Shown in pieces: positions 38,584 to 47,541 of a stretch of 49,586 nucleotides of DNA. Every line of letters starts with the position of its first letter. The stretch's first letter is position 1. The position numbers were made by a program, and so were the translations under genes. Location of the stretch: contig CANOID010000008.1 of assembly GCA_947565985.1 (NCBI GenBank), forward strand, positions 1-49,586, given 5' to 3'. This DNA is from an uncultured Lachnoclostridium sp. GTDB taxonomy: Bacteria > Bacillota > Clostridia > Lachnospirales > Lachnospiraceae. The notes beneath the pieces were generated by a model. That model had not been told where the DNA came from, made no database searches, and saw only the letters and a program-made list of their open reading frames with translations.

Positions 38584-39421
38584 TCTTATAAAATCTGTAT
38601 ATTTTACTAATGTCAATGAAGGTGAAAAGTGGGTAATCGATTCTGACAGCCGTATAGAACAGTTTATACCTGGAATATATTCACAGTCTGCTATAGAAGA
38701 TAGAGATGAAATATCTGGATTCAAGCAGCTTGCTGATATGGCAGAAGATGTTGGAAACGAGCAGTTTAAAGACGGGCTGAATGTTATAAGTATGGGAGAT
38801 GTCCTTGACGAAGAGAGACAGAAACTTTCAGAAGAAACTGCCGTAATGAGTGGAGAAATCATTAGTGAAGCAAAGGCACAGGCAGATGAAATAATTGCCG
38901 AAGCTAATGCGGCAGCAGAAAGCATAAGAAATCAAGCTTATGAAGCTGGTATGGCACAGGGTATTGAAGAAGGAAAGCGGCAAGGTGCAGTGATTCTTGA
39001 GGAGAAAAGAGCGGCACTGGCAGAAGATTACAACAGAAGACTAAAAATGCTCGAAGAACAGGAAAAAGAGCTTGAACCGCGCTTTGCATCTATTATAGCT
39101 GGGCTTGTAGAAAAACTTACAGGTGTTATATGTGAAAGTAAAAAGGATGTTATAGTGCATCTTATAGATAAAGCACTTAAAAACCTTGAAAGAACTAGCA
39201 GAATAGTACTGCGTGTGTCAAAAGAGGATATAGCTATAGTATCATCAAAGCGTAGTATGCTTATGAAAGATATAAAAGAAGGCACGGAGTTTGAGATAAT
39301 AGAAGATACAGGTCTTATTGCAAACCAGTGCATAATAGAGACTGACAATAAAATTGTTGATTGTAGTCTTGACGCACAGCTTGATAACCTGCGTGAACAG
39401 ATAAAAATGATTGCGATGTAA
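38576..39421 (+). CDS. fliH: Flagellar export regulator FliH
   Basis: FliH binds and regulates the FliI ATPase at the export gate. The 281-residue protein starts SNLIKS, has a long coiled-coil middle (SEAKAQADEIIAEANAAAES, then GMAQGIEEGKRQGAVILEEK) and the conserved C-terminal VIHLIDKALKNL-like half. The start is TTG at 38576, inside the fliG end, with an ideal GGAGGTGA 8 nt upstream; no ATG fits the homologous region. It is followed by an unusual 413-nt gap before fliI. Confidence 0.85.
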   Translation: MSNLIKSVYFTNVNEGEKWVIDSDSRIEQFIPGIYSQSAIEDRDEISGFKQLADMAEDVGNEQFKDGLNVISMGDVLDEERQKLSEETAVMSGEIISEAKAQADEIIAEANAAAESIRNQAYEAGMAQGIEEGKRQGAVILEEKRAALAEDYNRRLKMLEEQEKELEPRFASIIAGLVEKLTGVICESKKDVIVHLIDKALKNLERTSRIVLRVSKEDIAIVSSKRSMLMKDIKEGTEFEIIEDTGLIANQCIIETDNKIVDCSLDAQLDNLREQIKMIAM

Positions 39422-39834
39422 GTTAAGTATGTTTAGTCTTGGAAAGAAGGCTGACAATCAGTTGATAAAACATTAGAAAACTTTACAGAAATATAGAAAA
39501 AATCGTATAAGTAAGAAAGGAGGTAGCTACTGAAAAACGTTATAAAAGCTGATAAGTATAAATCTTTTTAACTATGGTAAATCAATAGTTTAGTTAATTT
39601 AAACAACAGTATTAATATGTACCGGTACGTTAGTCGGGAATTTACGCCTTTGGAGTGTCATACCAAACGTGAGTAGATTATGGATTGTCATTTCAAAAAC
39701 GGACACGTTGAACAAGGAATGAAACATAAAGTTTTATATCATTTTATAAGCTTTTATAAGTTTTCAGTAACGGTGTTCCATATGCGTAAGATACTACATA
39801 TTATAGGAATTATAGGGAAGAGAGTGTTTTACAT
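39422..39834 (+). other. 413-nt gap between fliH and fliI with short reading frame and hairpins
   Basis: No ordinary gene is visible in a place where fliH and fliI usually abut. It holds a perfect AAAGGAGG (39516-39523) followed 6 nt later by CTG and a 13-codon frame to a TAA at 39569-39571 (KNVIKADKYKSF). Next are overlapping hairpins TTAACTA/TAGTTAA (39568-39574 and 39591-39597) and AACTAT/ATAGTT (39570-39575 and 39585-39590), the palindrome GTACCGGTAC (39619-39628), and ACG-TTTGG/CCAAA-CGT (39644-39670). This could be a regulatory leader, or decayed DNA; I cannot identify it. Confidence 0.5.
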
Positions 39835-41142
39835 ATGTATGATGTTGATTTGTCAAAATATAACCTGCTCTTGGAGCAGTCATACGAGAAACGCCTTGGA
39901 AAAGTGGCAAAAGTAGTAGGGCTTACTGTGGAATCAATCGGTCCAACGGCTAGGCTTAATGATTTATGCCATATTATTACAAAAGACACAAACCATATTA
40001 TCAATGCAGAGGTGGTAGGTTTCCGTGATGACAGAGTGCTACTTATGCCATATGACCAGACAGAAGGTGTAGGGCTTGGCAGCAGGGTTGAGAACACTAA
40101 TGCACCATTAAAAGTTCCTGTAGGATGGGAGCTTTTAGGTAAGACTTTAGATGGTCTTGGTCATCCTATAGATGGAAGTAATATAAATTTAAAGGCAGCT
40201 TATTCAGTTGAAGCAGAACCGCCCGACCCATTGAAAAGAAAAATAATAGATGAAGTGCTTCCACTTGGTGTAAAAGCGGTTGATGGTCTTATCACAGTTG
40301 GTAAAGGGCAGCGTATTGGCATATTTGCAGGAAGTGGTGTTGGCAAAAGTACACTTATGGGTATGTTTGCAAGAAACACAAAAGCCGATATAAATGTTAT
40401 AGCACTTATTGGAGAACGTGGCAGGGAAGTAAGGGAGTTTATAGAGAGAGATTTAGGTCCAGAGGGTATGAAGCGGTCAGTAGTAGTAGTAGCCACTTCT
40501 GACAAGCCAGCTCTTATCCGTAAAAAAGCGGCAATGACAGCAACTGCGATAGCAGAATATTTTAGAGACCATGGAAAAGATGTGCTTCTTATGATGGATT
40601 CACTTACACGTTTTTCTATGGCACAGAGAGAAATAGGGCTTGCATCGGGTGAGCCTCCTGTTTCAAGAGGATATCCACCAAGCGTGTATTCAGAGATGCC
40701 AAAACTTTTAGAGAGGGCAGGATGTTCTGACAAAGGTTCAATTACCGGACTTTATACAGTGCTTGTGGACGGTGATGATTTTAATGAACCTATTACAGAT
40801 ACTGCGAGAAGTATCTTAGATGGGCATATTGTGTTAGATAGAAAGATTGCACAGAAAAACCACTATCCAGCAATAGACGTGCTGCAGAGCATTTCTCGTG
40901 TAATGAGCAGTATAGTTACTAAAGAACACAAAAAGGCAAGCGGCACATTAAACAATGTGCTTGCAACATATTCTGAAGCAGAGGACTTGGTAAACATAGG
41001 GGCTTATAAGCCCGGTTCTAATAAAAATATTGACTATGCACTTTCAAAAATAGACGCAGTTAATGAATTTTTAATGCAGGATGTATATGAAAAAGCTGGG
41101 TTTGAAGATACAGTTGAAAAGCTAGAGGCTATTTTTAACTAG
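39835..41142 (+). CDS. fliI: Flagellar export ATPase FliI
   Basis: The 435-residue ATPase of the type III flagellar export machine, related to F1 beta. Walker A (FAGSGVGKSTLMGM) and the family's IALIGERGREVREFIERDLG, LLMMDSLTRFSMAQREIGLA and SMPKLLERAG-like region (SEMPKLLERAGCSDKGSITG) are intact. The ribosome binding site (GGGAAGAGAG) is only fair. fliJ follows after 21 nt. Confidence 0.97.
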   Translation: MYDVDLSKYNLLLEQSYEKRLGKVAKVVGLTVESIGPTARLNDLCHIITKDTNHIINAEVVGFRDDRVLLMPYDQTEGVGLGSRVENTNAPLKVPVGWELLGKTLDGLGHPIDGSNINLKAAYSVEAEPPDPLKRKIIDEVLPLGVKAVDGLITVGKGQRIGIFAGSGVGKSTLMGMFARNTKADINVIALIGERGREVREFIERDLGPEGMKRSVVVVATSDKPALIRKKAAMTATAIAEYFRDHGKDVLLMMDSLTRFSMAQREIGLASGEPPVSRGYPPSVYSEMPKLLERAGCSDKGSITGLYTVLVDGDDFNEPITDTARSILDGHIVLDRKIAQKNHYPAIDVLQSISRVMSSIVTKEHKKASGTLNNVLATYSEAEDLVNIGAYKPGSNKNIDYALSKIDAVNEFLMQDVYEKAGFEDTVEKLEAIFN

Positions 41143-41163
41143 CAGAAAGTTTAGGATTTTAAT

Positions 41164-41619
41164 ATGGCAAAGTTCATTTTCAAACTGGAAAGCATATTAT
41201 CTATAAAAACGAAGCTTGAAGACCAAGCAAAAGCCGAATACGGCATAGAGGTTATGAAGCTCAGAGAAGAGGAACATAAACTTTCGCTTCTTGAGAGACG
41301 AAAACATGGTTTTGAGCAGCAGTTATTTGAAGCTTTAAATGACAGACTTGTTGTGTTAGTGATAAAAAGGCTTGAAGACAGTGTAGAAAATTTAAAATAT
41401 AATATAAAACTTCAGATTGCAGTTATAAAAAGGCAGGAAGAAATGGTGGCTCGTGCGCGTGAAAAGCTTGACAATGCCATGAAAGAAAGAAAAATATATG
41501 AAAAATTAAAGGAAAAGGCATTTGAAGAATTTAAGGCAGAAGTTAATGCTCAGGAACAGAAAGAAATTGACCAGCTAGTAAGTTTTAGGTTCCGAAGCGC
41601 CGGAGAAAGCGAGGATTAA
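41164..41619 (+). CDS. fliJ: Flagellar export protein FliJ
   Basis: A 151-residue protein, almost all coiled coil (FIFKLESILSIKTKLEDQAK, LSLLERRKHGFEQQLFEALN), of the expected FliJ length. FliJ helps the FliI ring act on the export gate. Position directly after fliI and before the MotE-like gene supports it; sequence conservation in this family is low. Confidence 0.9.
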   Translation: MAKFIFKLESILSIKTKLEDQAKAEYGIEVMKLREEEHKLSLLERRKHGFEQQLFEALNDRLVVLVIKRLEDSVENLKYNIKLQIAVIKRQEEMVARAREKLDNAMKERKIYEKLKEKAFEEFKAEVNAQEQKEIDQLVSFRFRSAGESED

Positions 41620-41624
41620 ATACA

Positions 41625-42374
41625 ATGGCAAAAAAAGGCGGTAAAACAGCAAAAGTAAATGAGGGCGGTGGCAGCAGGTTAGTTACTGCGCTTATTGCAT
41701 TAGTTATTATTTTAATTTGGCTTGCAGTTTTTGCTTTTCTTATAAAACTTGATGTTGGAGGGATTGGAAGCAACATCCTCTATCCAGTATTAAAGGATGT
41801 GCCAGTGGTTAACAAAATCCTTCCAAACCCTTCTGAAGAAATGCAGGCAGAGGAGGACAATTATCAGTACACTACTTTGAGGGCTGCGAATGAAAGAATA
41901 AAGGCATTAGAAAGCCAGCTTGAATCACAGGGCGGCACGGCTAATGCAAACTCTGACTATATTGCACAACTTGAGGCAGAAGTACAGGACCTCCAGAAGT
42001 ATAAAAAAGAGCAGGACGATTTTAAAAAACGTGTTGCAGAATTTGATGAAAATGTAGTTTTTAATGACAATGCACCTGATATCTCAGAGTATGAGAAGTA
42101 TTATGCAGCAATTCAACCTGAAAACGCAGAAAGAATTTACAATCAGGTAGTACAAGATTTACAAAATCAACAGCAGGCAAGAAAGATTGCCACGCTTTAC
42201 TCCAATGCAGAGCCAGATAAAGCGGCAACGGTCTTGTCAGAGATGACACAAGACCTTGACCTTGTATGTGCAATACTTAACAATATGAGTGAAAAACAGG
42301 CAGCAGCTATTATACAGGAGTTAGACAGCGGATTTGCCGCACAGATTACTAAAAAGATGTCTATGACAGGATAA
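41625..42374 (+). CDS. MotE/YlxF-like flagellar protein
   Basis: A 249-residue protein with a Gly/Lys-rich start, one membrane helix at about 20-42 (VTALIALVIILIWLAVFAFL), a coiled coil (NERIKALESQLESQG, YIAQLEAEVQDLQKYKKEQD), and a C-terminal domain like the MgtE intracellular N domain (RKIATLYSNAEPDKAATVLS, MSEKQAAAIIQEL). This layout fits YlxF/MotE, proposed to act as a stator chaperone. It begins 5 nt after fliJ. Position between fliJ and fliK is the same as ylxF in Bacillus. Confidence 0.85.
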   Translation: MAKKGGKTAKVNEGGGSRLVTALIALVIILIWLAVFAFLIKLDVGGIGSNILYPVLKDVPVVNKILPNPSEEMQAEEDNYQYTTLRAANERIKALESQLESQGGTANANSDYIAQLEAEVQDLQKYKKEQDDFKKRVAEFDENVVFNDNAPDISEYEKYYAAIQPENAERIYNQVVQDLQNQQQARKIATLYSNAEPDKAATVLSEMTQDLDLVCAILNNMSEKQAAAIIQELDSGFAAQITKKMSMTG

Positions 42375-42456
42375 CTTTTAATGTTCTCAACATCTGTAAT
42401 ATACAGAATGTTGTTTACATATATATTATTTATTATTTTATAAGGAGGTGTAATTG

Positions 42457-44061
42457 ATGAAGGAGATAAGTGCAGTTACGCTTGCAGCTAAAACGTTTCA
42501 GGTTAGTTCTCTAAAAAGTGGCAATGGCAATACTAAGACAGCCAGTGCATCCTTTGACAGTTTTCTTAGCTCAGATTCTGGCAAGTCAGGAGCAGTACAA
42601 TCAAAGTCAGACACATCACAACTTAAAACTGCTGATGTGCAGTCAAAGTCTAATCAAGAGCAACTAAAAACAGAAACGTCACAGCAGACAGCAGATAATG
42701 CACAGGCAGAAAAAGTTCAGACAGACGCTTCTGTATCACAGACAGATACTGTGCAGGAAGCGGAAAGCGAAAATAGTATTGTCAAAACAGATAATACTAA
42801 GGCATCAGTAGCAGATGAAGATGTTACAATGTTTAATGAGGCTTTAGCAGCATTAAATCAGGCAATCAGGGACATTGTAAAGGACATTACAGGCATGGAT
42901 GATGAGATGCTTAATAACGTAATGTCAGCACTTGGACTGATAGAAACAGACTTACTTGATACAGCTAATCTGGCTCAGTTTGTTTTATTTATCAATGGTT
43001 CATCTGATACAACAGCTTTACTTGCTAATGAGTATATGATGTCACAGTTTAATGATATTTCAGATGCTTTGGCAGATATTGACTGGGAAGCACTTACAGG
43101 AATGTCTAAAGAGGACTTTATGCCATTGCTTGAAGACATGATGAATAACGGCAAAATGGCGAATGCAGATGACAGCATTGCAAATGCTGCTCAAAATACT
43201 GGTGCAGACCAAATGGATAATGGTATACAAGTTACAGTTGAGTATACAGATAAAGACAGTGCAGCACCAAATTTAAATCAGGCAGCAAATACAGATGTTG
43301 TACAGGCAGCAGTTACAAAGGAAGTAGCAAGTACAGAGCAATCAGCTAAACAGACAGACAACAGTCCTGTCAGTGATACAGACCCTATGACACAAAAGAT
43401 TAGTGCAGATATTAATGTAGAGCAAGCACAAAATCAAAGTACAGAAGGTCAGACAGGAAATGCTATGACAGAGAGTGCACAGACAGAGACAAGAACCCCT
43501 GTACACAGTGAAATATTAGATGGTCAGTCAGGCTTTTTGCAGAATTTAAGCCAAGCAGTAGCAGATGCTACTGGTGAAATAGCACCACAGCAGACTAATA
43601 TGCAGCAGATGATAGACATAGTAAATCAGGTAGTAGAGCAGATTAAGGTAACACTTGGCAAAGAGACTACAAGTATGGAAATGCAGCTCAACCCTGAAAG
43701 CCTTGGCAAGGTCTTAATTCATGTTTCATCAAACCATGGTGTTATGACAGCTAACTTTACAGTACAGACAGAGGAAGCAAAAGAAGCATTACAAAGCCAG
43801 ATGTACAGTCTGCGTGAAGCACTTGAAAGCAGAAGCATTAAAGTGGATGCGGTAGAAGTTGAAGTATCTGATTTTGCATTTTCACAAAGCAATCAAGCAG
43901 ATGCACAGAACCAGAAAGAGTTTGAAAGAGGAAACGGAAGACGTTTCAGGTTCAGCTTTGAAGATGATTCTGATGGCGAAGATGGCACAACAAACGCTGT
44001 ACAAGGCAAACAAAGACAGGCAAGACTAGGTTTTGGAAGCAGTATTGACTTTACAGCATAA
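42457..44061 (+). CDS. fliK: Flagellar hook-length control protein FliK
   Basis: FliK measures hook length and switches export to filament substrates. The 534-residue protein has a long Gln/Ser/Thr-rich and repetitive N-terminal part (QSKSDTSQLKTADVQSKSNQ) and a conserved C-terminal domain (MEMQLNPESLGKVLIHVSS, MYSLREALESRSIKVDAVEV). The ATG at 42457 follows AAGGAGG at 42442-42448; TTG at 42454 is also in frame. It sits before flgD as expected. Confidence 0.92.
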   Translation: MKEISAVTLAAKTFQVSSLKSGNGNTKTASASFDSFLSSDSGKSGAVQSKSDTSQLKTADVQSKSNQEQLKTETSQQTADNAQAEKVQTDASVSQTDTVQEAESENSIVKTDNTKASVADEDVTMFNEALAALNQAIRDIVKDITGMDDEMLNNVMSALGLIETDLLDTANLAQFVLFINGSSDTTALLANEYMMSQFNDISDALADIDWEALTGMSKEDFMPLLEDMMNNGKMANADDSIANAAQNTGADQMDNGIQVTVEYTDKDSAAPNLNQAANTDVVQAAVTKEVASTEQSAKQTDNSPVSDTDPMTQKISADINVEQAQNQSTEGQTGNAMTESAQTETRTPVHSEILDGQSGFLQNLSQAVADATGEIAPQQTNMQQMIDIVNQVVEQIKVTLGKETTSMEMQLNPESLGKVLIHVSSNHGVMTANFTVQTEEAKEALQSQMYSLREALESRSIKVDAVEVEVSDFAFSQSNQADAQNQKEFERGNGRRFRFSFEDDSDGEDGTTNAVQGKQRQARLGFGSSIDFTA

Positions 44062-44093
44062 TGTATTAATTAGAGTAGAAAGGAGGAAACAAA

Positions 44094-44969
44094 ATGGAAT
44101 ATTCAGATTTAATGGCACCTGTTACAGAAGGCAAAGTAGACATATCCGAATCTTCACAGAAAAAAGAAAGAAATGTAGGCTCACAGCTTGGCAAGGATGA
44201 CTTTCTTATGCTTCTTGTAACACAGATGAAGTATCAAGACCCATTAGACCCTACAGATAACACAGAATATGTAGCACAACTTGCACAGTTTACAGAGCTT
44301 GAGTATATGCAGAATATGATGGATGTAACACAGCATACATCAGCATTTGGGCTTGTAGGTAAATATGTGTACGTAGAACACAGTGAGCATGGCAATACGC
44401 AAAGTGCAGAAGGTATTGTCGATTATGTTACTATGAAAAATGGTGAGGCATATATCACGGTAGATGGAGCCGAATACTCATATGATGATATCGTTGAAGT
44501 AAGAGATGAGATTTATGTAATTAAGCAGAAGATGCCATCAGTAAAACCACAGGATATAACATATCTGCACCATGACCCACAGCCTGTAATAATAACAGAT
44601 GTAGACCTTGGTGAAGATGATTATCAAGCATACAGTATGGGAATAGGTATAATCAATGAAAAAGGCGAGACAGTTACAATTAATTCTAAGTATGTAAAAT
44701 ACGAGAAGGGAACTGTGACAATCGACAAGAGAGCATTTGCAAACTTTGATGCTGGCACATACAACATTGCTTTTGTATTTGATGACCCTAACAAGACGAT
44801 AAGTGTGGATGATGTCAAACTTGAGATAAAAGGTATTAAAGATAATAATCCTACCGCTGGTGATATAGATGATGCGATAGTTGACAACGACGATAAAGAC
44901 GACAAGGATGATAAAGACGACTCTAACAGTGGTACTACAGAGACTGACACTACTGATAAAACAGTATAA
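44094..44969 (+). CDS. flgD: Flagellar hook capping protein FlgD
   Basis: FlgD caps the growing hook. The 291-residue protein has the conserved N-terminal motif (QLGKDDFLMLLVTQMKYQDP, then LDPTDNTEYVAQLAQFTELE) and a shortened, diverged C-terminal part. The last 35 or so residues are an acidic repeat tail (DDKDDKDDKDD) followed by Thr/Asp, not seen in classical FlgD and possibly flexible. GAAAGGAGG precedes the ATG. Confidence 0.93.
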   Translation: MEYSDLMAPVTEGKVDISESSQKKERNVGSQLGKDDFLMLLVTQMKYQDPLDPTDNTEYVAQLAQFTELEYMQNMMDVTQHTSAFGLVGKYVYVEHSEHGNTQSAEGIVDYVTMKNGEAYITVDGAEYSYDDIVEVRDEIYVIKQKMPSVKPQDITYLHHDPQPVIITDVDLGEDDYQAYSMGIGIINEKGETVTINSKYVKYEKGTVTIDKRAFANFDAGTYNIAFVFDDPNKTISVDDVKLEIKGIKDNNPTAGDIDDAIVDNDDKDDKDDKDDSNSGTTETDTTDKTV

Positions 44970-44997
44970 AAGCTTTTGGAAATGAGGTGAATGGTAT

Positions 44998-45390
44998 ATG
45001 AATAAACTTAATGAGAATTATTCAACAATAAACCAGATGGCAAGCAGACTTTTGGGCAGCCAGAAGGTTAATACTTCTAATTCACCAGAACCGGAGCTTT
45101 CATTTAAAGAGATACTGGACAGCAAGCAGTCTGAAAAGACAAATGGCTTGAGATTCTCTAAGCATGCTAACCAGAGGCTTGCTACGAGAAATATTAATCT
45201 GTCTGCGGAGCAGATGGAACGTCTGGAAAATGGTACTACGAAGGCACGTGAGAAAGGAATCCGGGAGTCTTTGGTGATGGTTGATGATATGGCATTTATC
45301 GTCAATATAAAAAATAACACAGTAATTACTGCTGTAGGTGATTCTGACGGTTCTATATTTACTAATATAGATGGGGCAGTAATAGGCTGA
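44998..45390 (+). CDS. TIGR02530-type flagellar operon protein
   Basis: A 130-residue protein of the family that lies between flgD and flgE in Firmicutes. The conserved core (LRFSKHANQRLATRNINLSA, REKGIRESLVMVDDMAFIV) is clear; the N-terminal 45 residues are variable. Function is not established. ATGAGGTGAATGGTAT precedes the ATG. Confidence 0.88.
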   Translation: MNKLNENYSTINQMASRLLGSQKVNTSNSPEPELSFKEILDSKQSEKTNGLRFSKHANQRLATRNINLSAEQMERLENGTTKAREKGIRESLVMVDDMAFIVNIKNNTVITAVGDSDGSIFTNIDGAVIG

Positions 45391-45500
45391 TATAGTATAA
45401 AATTATGAATACTGTACGCTGGACCTCACAAGGAAGCGTAAAACTTTGAATGGCAGATAAGTTTAAAGTATTCCGTTATATTTAAGGAGGAAATTTAATT

Positions 45501-47108
45501 ATGATGAGATCACTTTACTCTGGTGTTGCAGGACTTAGAACACACCAGACAAGGATGGATGTTATAGGTAATAACATCGCAAACGTAAATACAGTAGGTT
45601 TTAAGGGAAGTTCTGTAAATTTCGCAGATACTTTTTATCAGACTACTTCTCCCGCTACAGGACCTGATGTTGCTACAAGCGCAGCAGGTAGCAATGCAAA
45701 ACAGATAGGTCTTGGTTCAACAGTAGCATCAATTACAACAAATATTACAGAACAGGGCGGTACTTCTTCAACAAACAGAGCACTTGATATCGCTATTAAT
45801 GGTGAAGGTTTCCTTATTGTAAAATCAGGTGGAGCTACATACTTTACAAAGTCAGGTGCGTTGAATGTTGATACAAATGGTACACTTTACTGTACAACAA
45901 ACAATGCTACAGTGCAGGGATGGCTTGCTGACGCAGATGGTACTGTAAATAGGGACGTAGTAAGAGATATGACAGTAATGTCACCAGAAAATCTTTACTA
46001 TGAACCAGAGGCTACAACAAATGTAAGAATACAAGGTAATATTAATAAAGAAGATGACGACCTTGTGTACACTGGTGCAGGCGAGGGCGTTGTAAGTAAT
46101 GGTAAGGTTGCAACTTTTAGCTTTTATGACAATCTTGGAGAGCTGTATACAGCAAAAATGTATATAGTTTCAACAAAAGACGTGGAAGGTGCACCTGAGG
46201 TAGACCCACCAGAAGCTACTGGTGATGACGCTGGTGAGGTTGCATTAAGTAATTATATGGTGATGCTTGCCGATATTTGTAATGAAAAAGGTGAGTCAAT
46301 ATTTGTTAGAAAGACAACTGTAGATGGAGTGGATACATATTCTTCAACAGGTGTAACGGTAACTTTTGGTGGTGCAACCTATCAAGTATCAGAGGAGGAT
46401 GGTGCTATAGACCCAAATACAGGCAAGTTCAATTTAGCACTTGATGGTGGATTTGATGGTGTTTCAGTGCTTAGCTTTATTGCAAATTCAGGTCAATTTT
46501 CAAAAATAACTAATCATGGAATGAATGAAGGAGCTTCTCTTTTTGAAAAAGGTATTGCTATGACTATTAATGTGCCTGCTGCTGGTGATGCAGATGGTGT
46601 AACAATGGATGATACCTTTACACCATATAATGCCGAAACTGATTCAGGCGGAGTTGTTATAGACCTTTCAGCCCTTACACAGTATTCATCTACTTCAAAT
46701 GTTTCTTATATAAAGGGTGATGCTGAAGGCAAAGGTACAGGTAATGTAGCTGGTGAAATGAAAGGTATCTCTATTGACGAAGATGGTTTTGTATATGGCT
46801 CATACAACAATGGTTCAAAGAGATGTTTAGGACAGATTCCTGTTGCTACATTTAACAATCCATCAGGTCTTGAAGCTGTTGGTGACAGTTTGTTCCAGCA
46901 GTCACTTAACTCAGGTATATTTGATGGTGTAGGTGAGCAAGTAAGTATCTCAGGAAGCTTTACTGTAGGTGCACTTGAGATGTCAAATGTAGATTTGGCA
47001 GCAGAGTTTACAACAATGATTACAACACAGCGTGGTTTCCAAGCAAACTCACGTATTATTACAACAACAGATTCAATGCTTGAAGAACTTGTAAATCTTA
47101 AACGTTAG
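45501..47108 (+). CDS. flgE: Flagellar hook protein FlgE
   Basis: The 535-residue hook subunit. The N-terminal part (MRSLYSGVAGLRTHQTRMDV, IGNNIANVNTVGFKGSSVNF) and C-terminal part (SNVDLAAEFTTMITTQRGFQ, ANSRIITTTDSMLEELVNLK) make the D0 core; the middle is the variable outer domain. AAGGAGG ends 10 nt before the first of two ATGs. The gene is preceded by a 110-nt spacer and followed by a terminator-like hairpin. Confidence 0.96.
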   Translation: MMRSLYSGVAGLRTHQTRMDVIGNNIANVNTVGFKGSSVNFADTFYQTTSPATGPDVATSAAGSNAKQIGLGSTVASITTNITEQGGTSSTNRALDIAINGEGFLIVKSGGATYFTKSGALNVDTNGTLYCTTNNATVQGWLADADGTVNRDVVRDMTVMSPENLYYEPEATTNVRIQGNINKEDDDLVYTGAGEGVVSNGKVATFSFYDNLGELYTAKMYIVSTKDVEGAPEVDPPEATGDDAGEVALSNYMVMLADICNEKGESIFVRKTTVDGVDTYSSTGVTVTFGGATYQVSEEDGAIDPNTGKFNLALDGGFDGVSVLSFIANSGQFSKITNHGMNEGASLFEKGIAMTINVPAAGDADGVTMDDTFTPYNAETDSGGVVIDLSALTQYSSTSNVSYIKGDAEGKGTGNVAGEMKGISIDEDGFVYGSYNNGSKRCLGQIPVATFNNPSGLEAVGDSLFQQSLNSGIFDGVGEQVSISGSFTVGALEMSNVDLAAEFTTMITTQRGFQANSRIITTTDSMLEELVNLKR

Positions 47109-47164
47109 TAACTGAATCTGGTAGATAAATTTCCTAAAGTGAATTAGCTGAAACTTGATTATAA

Positions 47165-47213
47165 GCCGGCAGTGGATAATTTTAGTAATTACTGTCCATT
47201 GCCGGCTGGTTTT
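47165..47213 (+). terminator. Hairpin between flgE and flbD
   Basis: GCCGGCAGTGGA (47165-47176) pairs with TCCATTGCCGGC (47195-47206) over 12 bp with one G-T wobble, with an AT inner stem (TAATT/AATTA), followed by TGGTTTT. A strong hairpin inside the flagellar operon, likely giving partial termination so that the hook gene is transcribed more than the genes behind it. Confidence 0.7.
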
Positions 47214-47276
47214 GAGATAAAAGGTATTTTTGTTTTTAAAGGTATGATATGAATGGGGAAAGGGGGAGAATTGCTT

Positions 47277-47465
47277 ATGATTGATGTGACCAGACTGAAT
47301 GGCTCTGGAATTACGATTAATTCAGATTTGATTGAGACAGTTGAAGAAACACCAGATACGGTTATCACGTTGACCACTGGAAAAAAAATTATTGTAAAAG
47401 AAAGTAGACAGAACGTGAAAAATTTAGTAAAATCATTTAAGAGAGAATGTAATTCTATCGAATAA
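47277..47465 (+). CDS. flbD: FlbD/SwrD-family flagellar protein
   Basis: A 62-residue protein of the FlbD family (MIDVTRLNGSGITINSDLIE, ETPDTVITLTTGKKIIVKES), the small gene after flgE in Gram-positive flagellar operons; SwrD of Bacillus raises motor power. ATG at 47277 is used, with AGGGGGAG 9 nt upstream; the earlier ATG at 47253 would add an unconserved 8 residues. motA starts 76 nt later. Confidence 0.9.
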   Translation: MIDVTRLNGSGITINSDLIETVEETPDTVITLTTGKKIIVKESRQNVKNLVKSFKRECNSIE

Positions 47466-47541
47466 TTATAGAAATTATATAAATAGTATACATATCCATA
47501 TGTATATGCTCTTACTATTAAATTATAAGGTGGTGTAAGTT

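Noticed and set aside
39680-39916. 78-codon open frame across the fliH-fliI gap and fliI start
   Set aside because: It runs into fliI in another frame, has no RBS, and its composition follows the AT-rich spacer.
47487-47506. TATACATA/TATGTATA hairpin before motA as a terminator
   Set aside because: All A-T stem without a T-run; unlikely to stop transcription and could be chance in AT-rich DNA.
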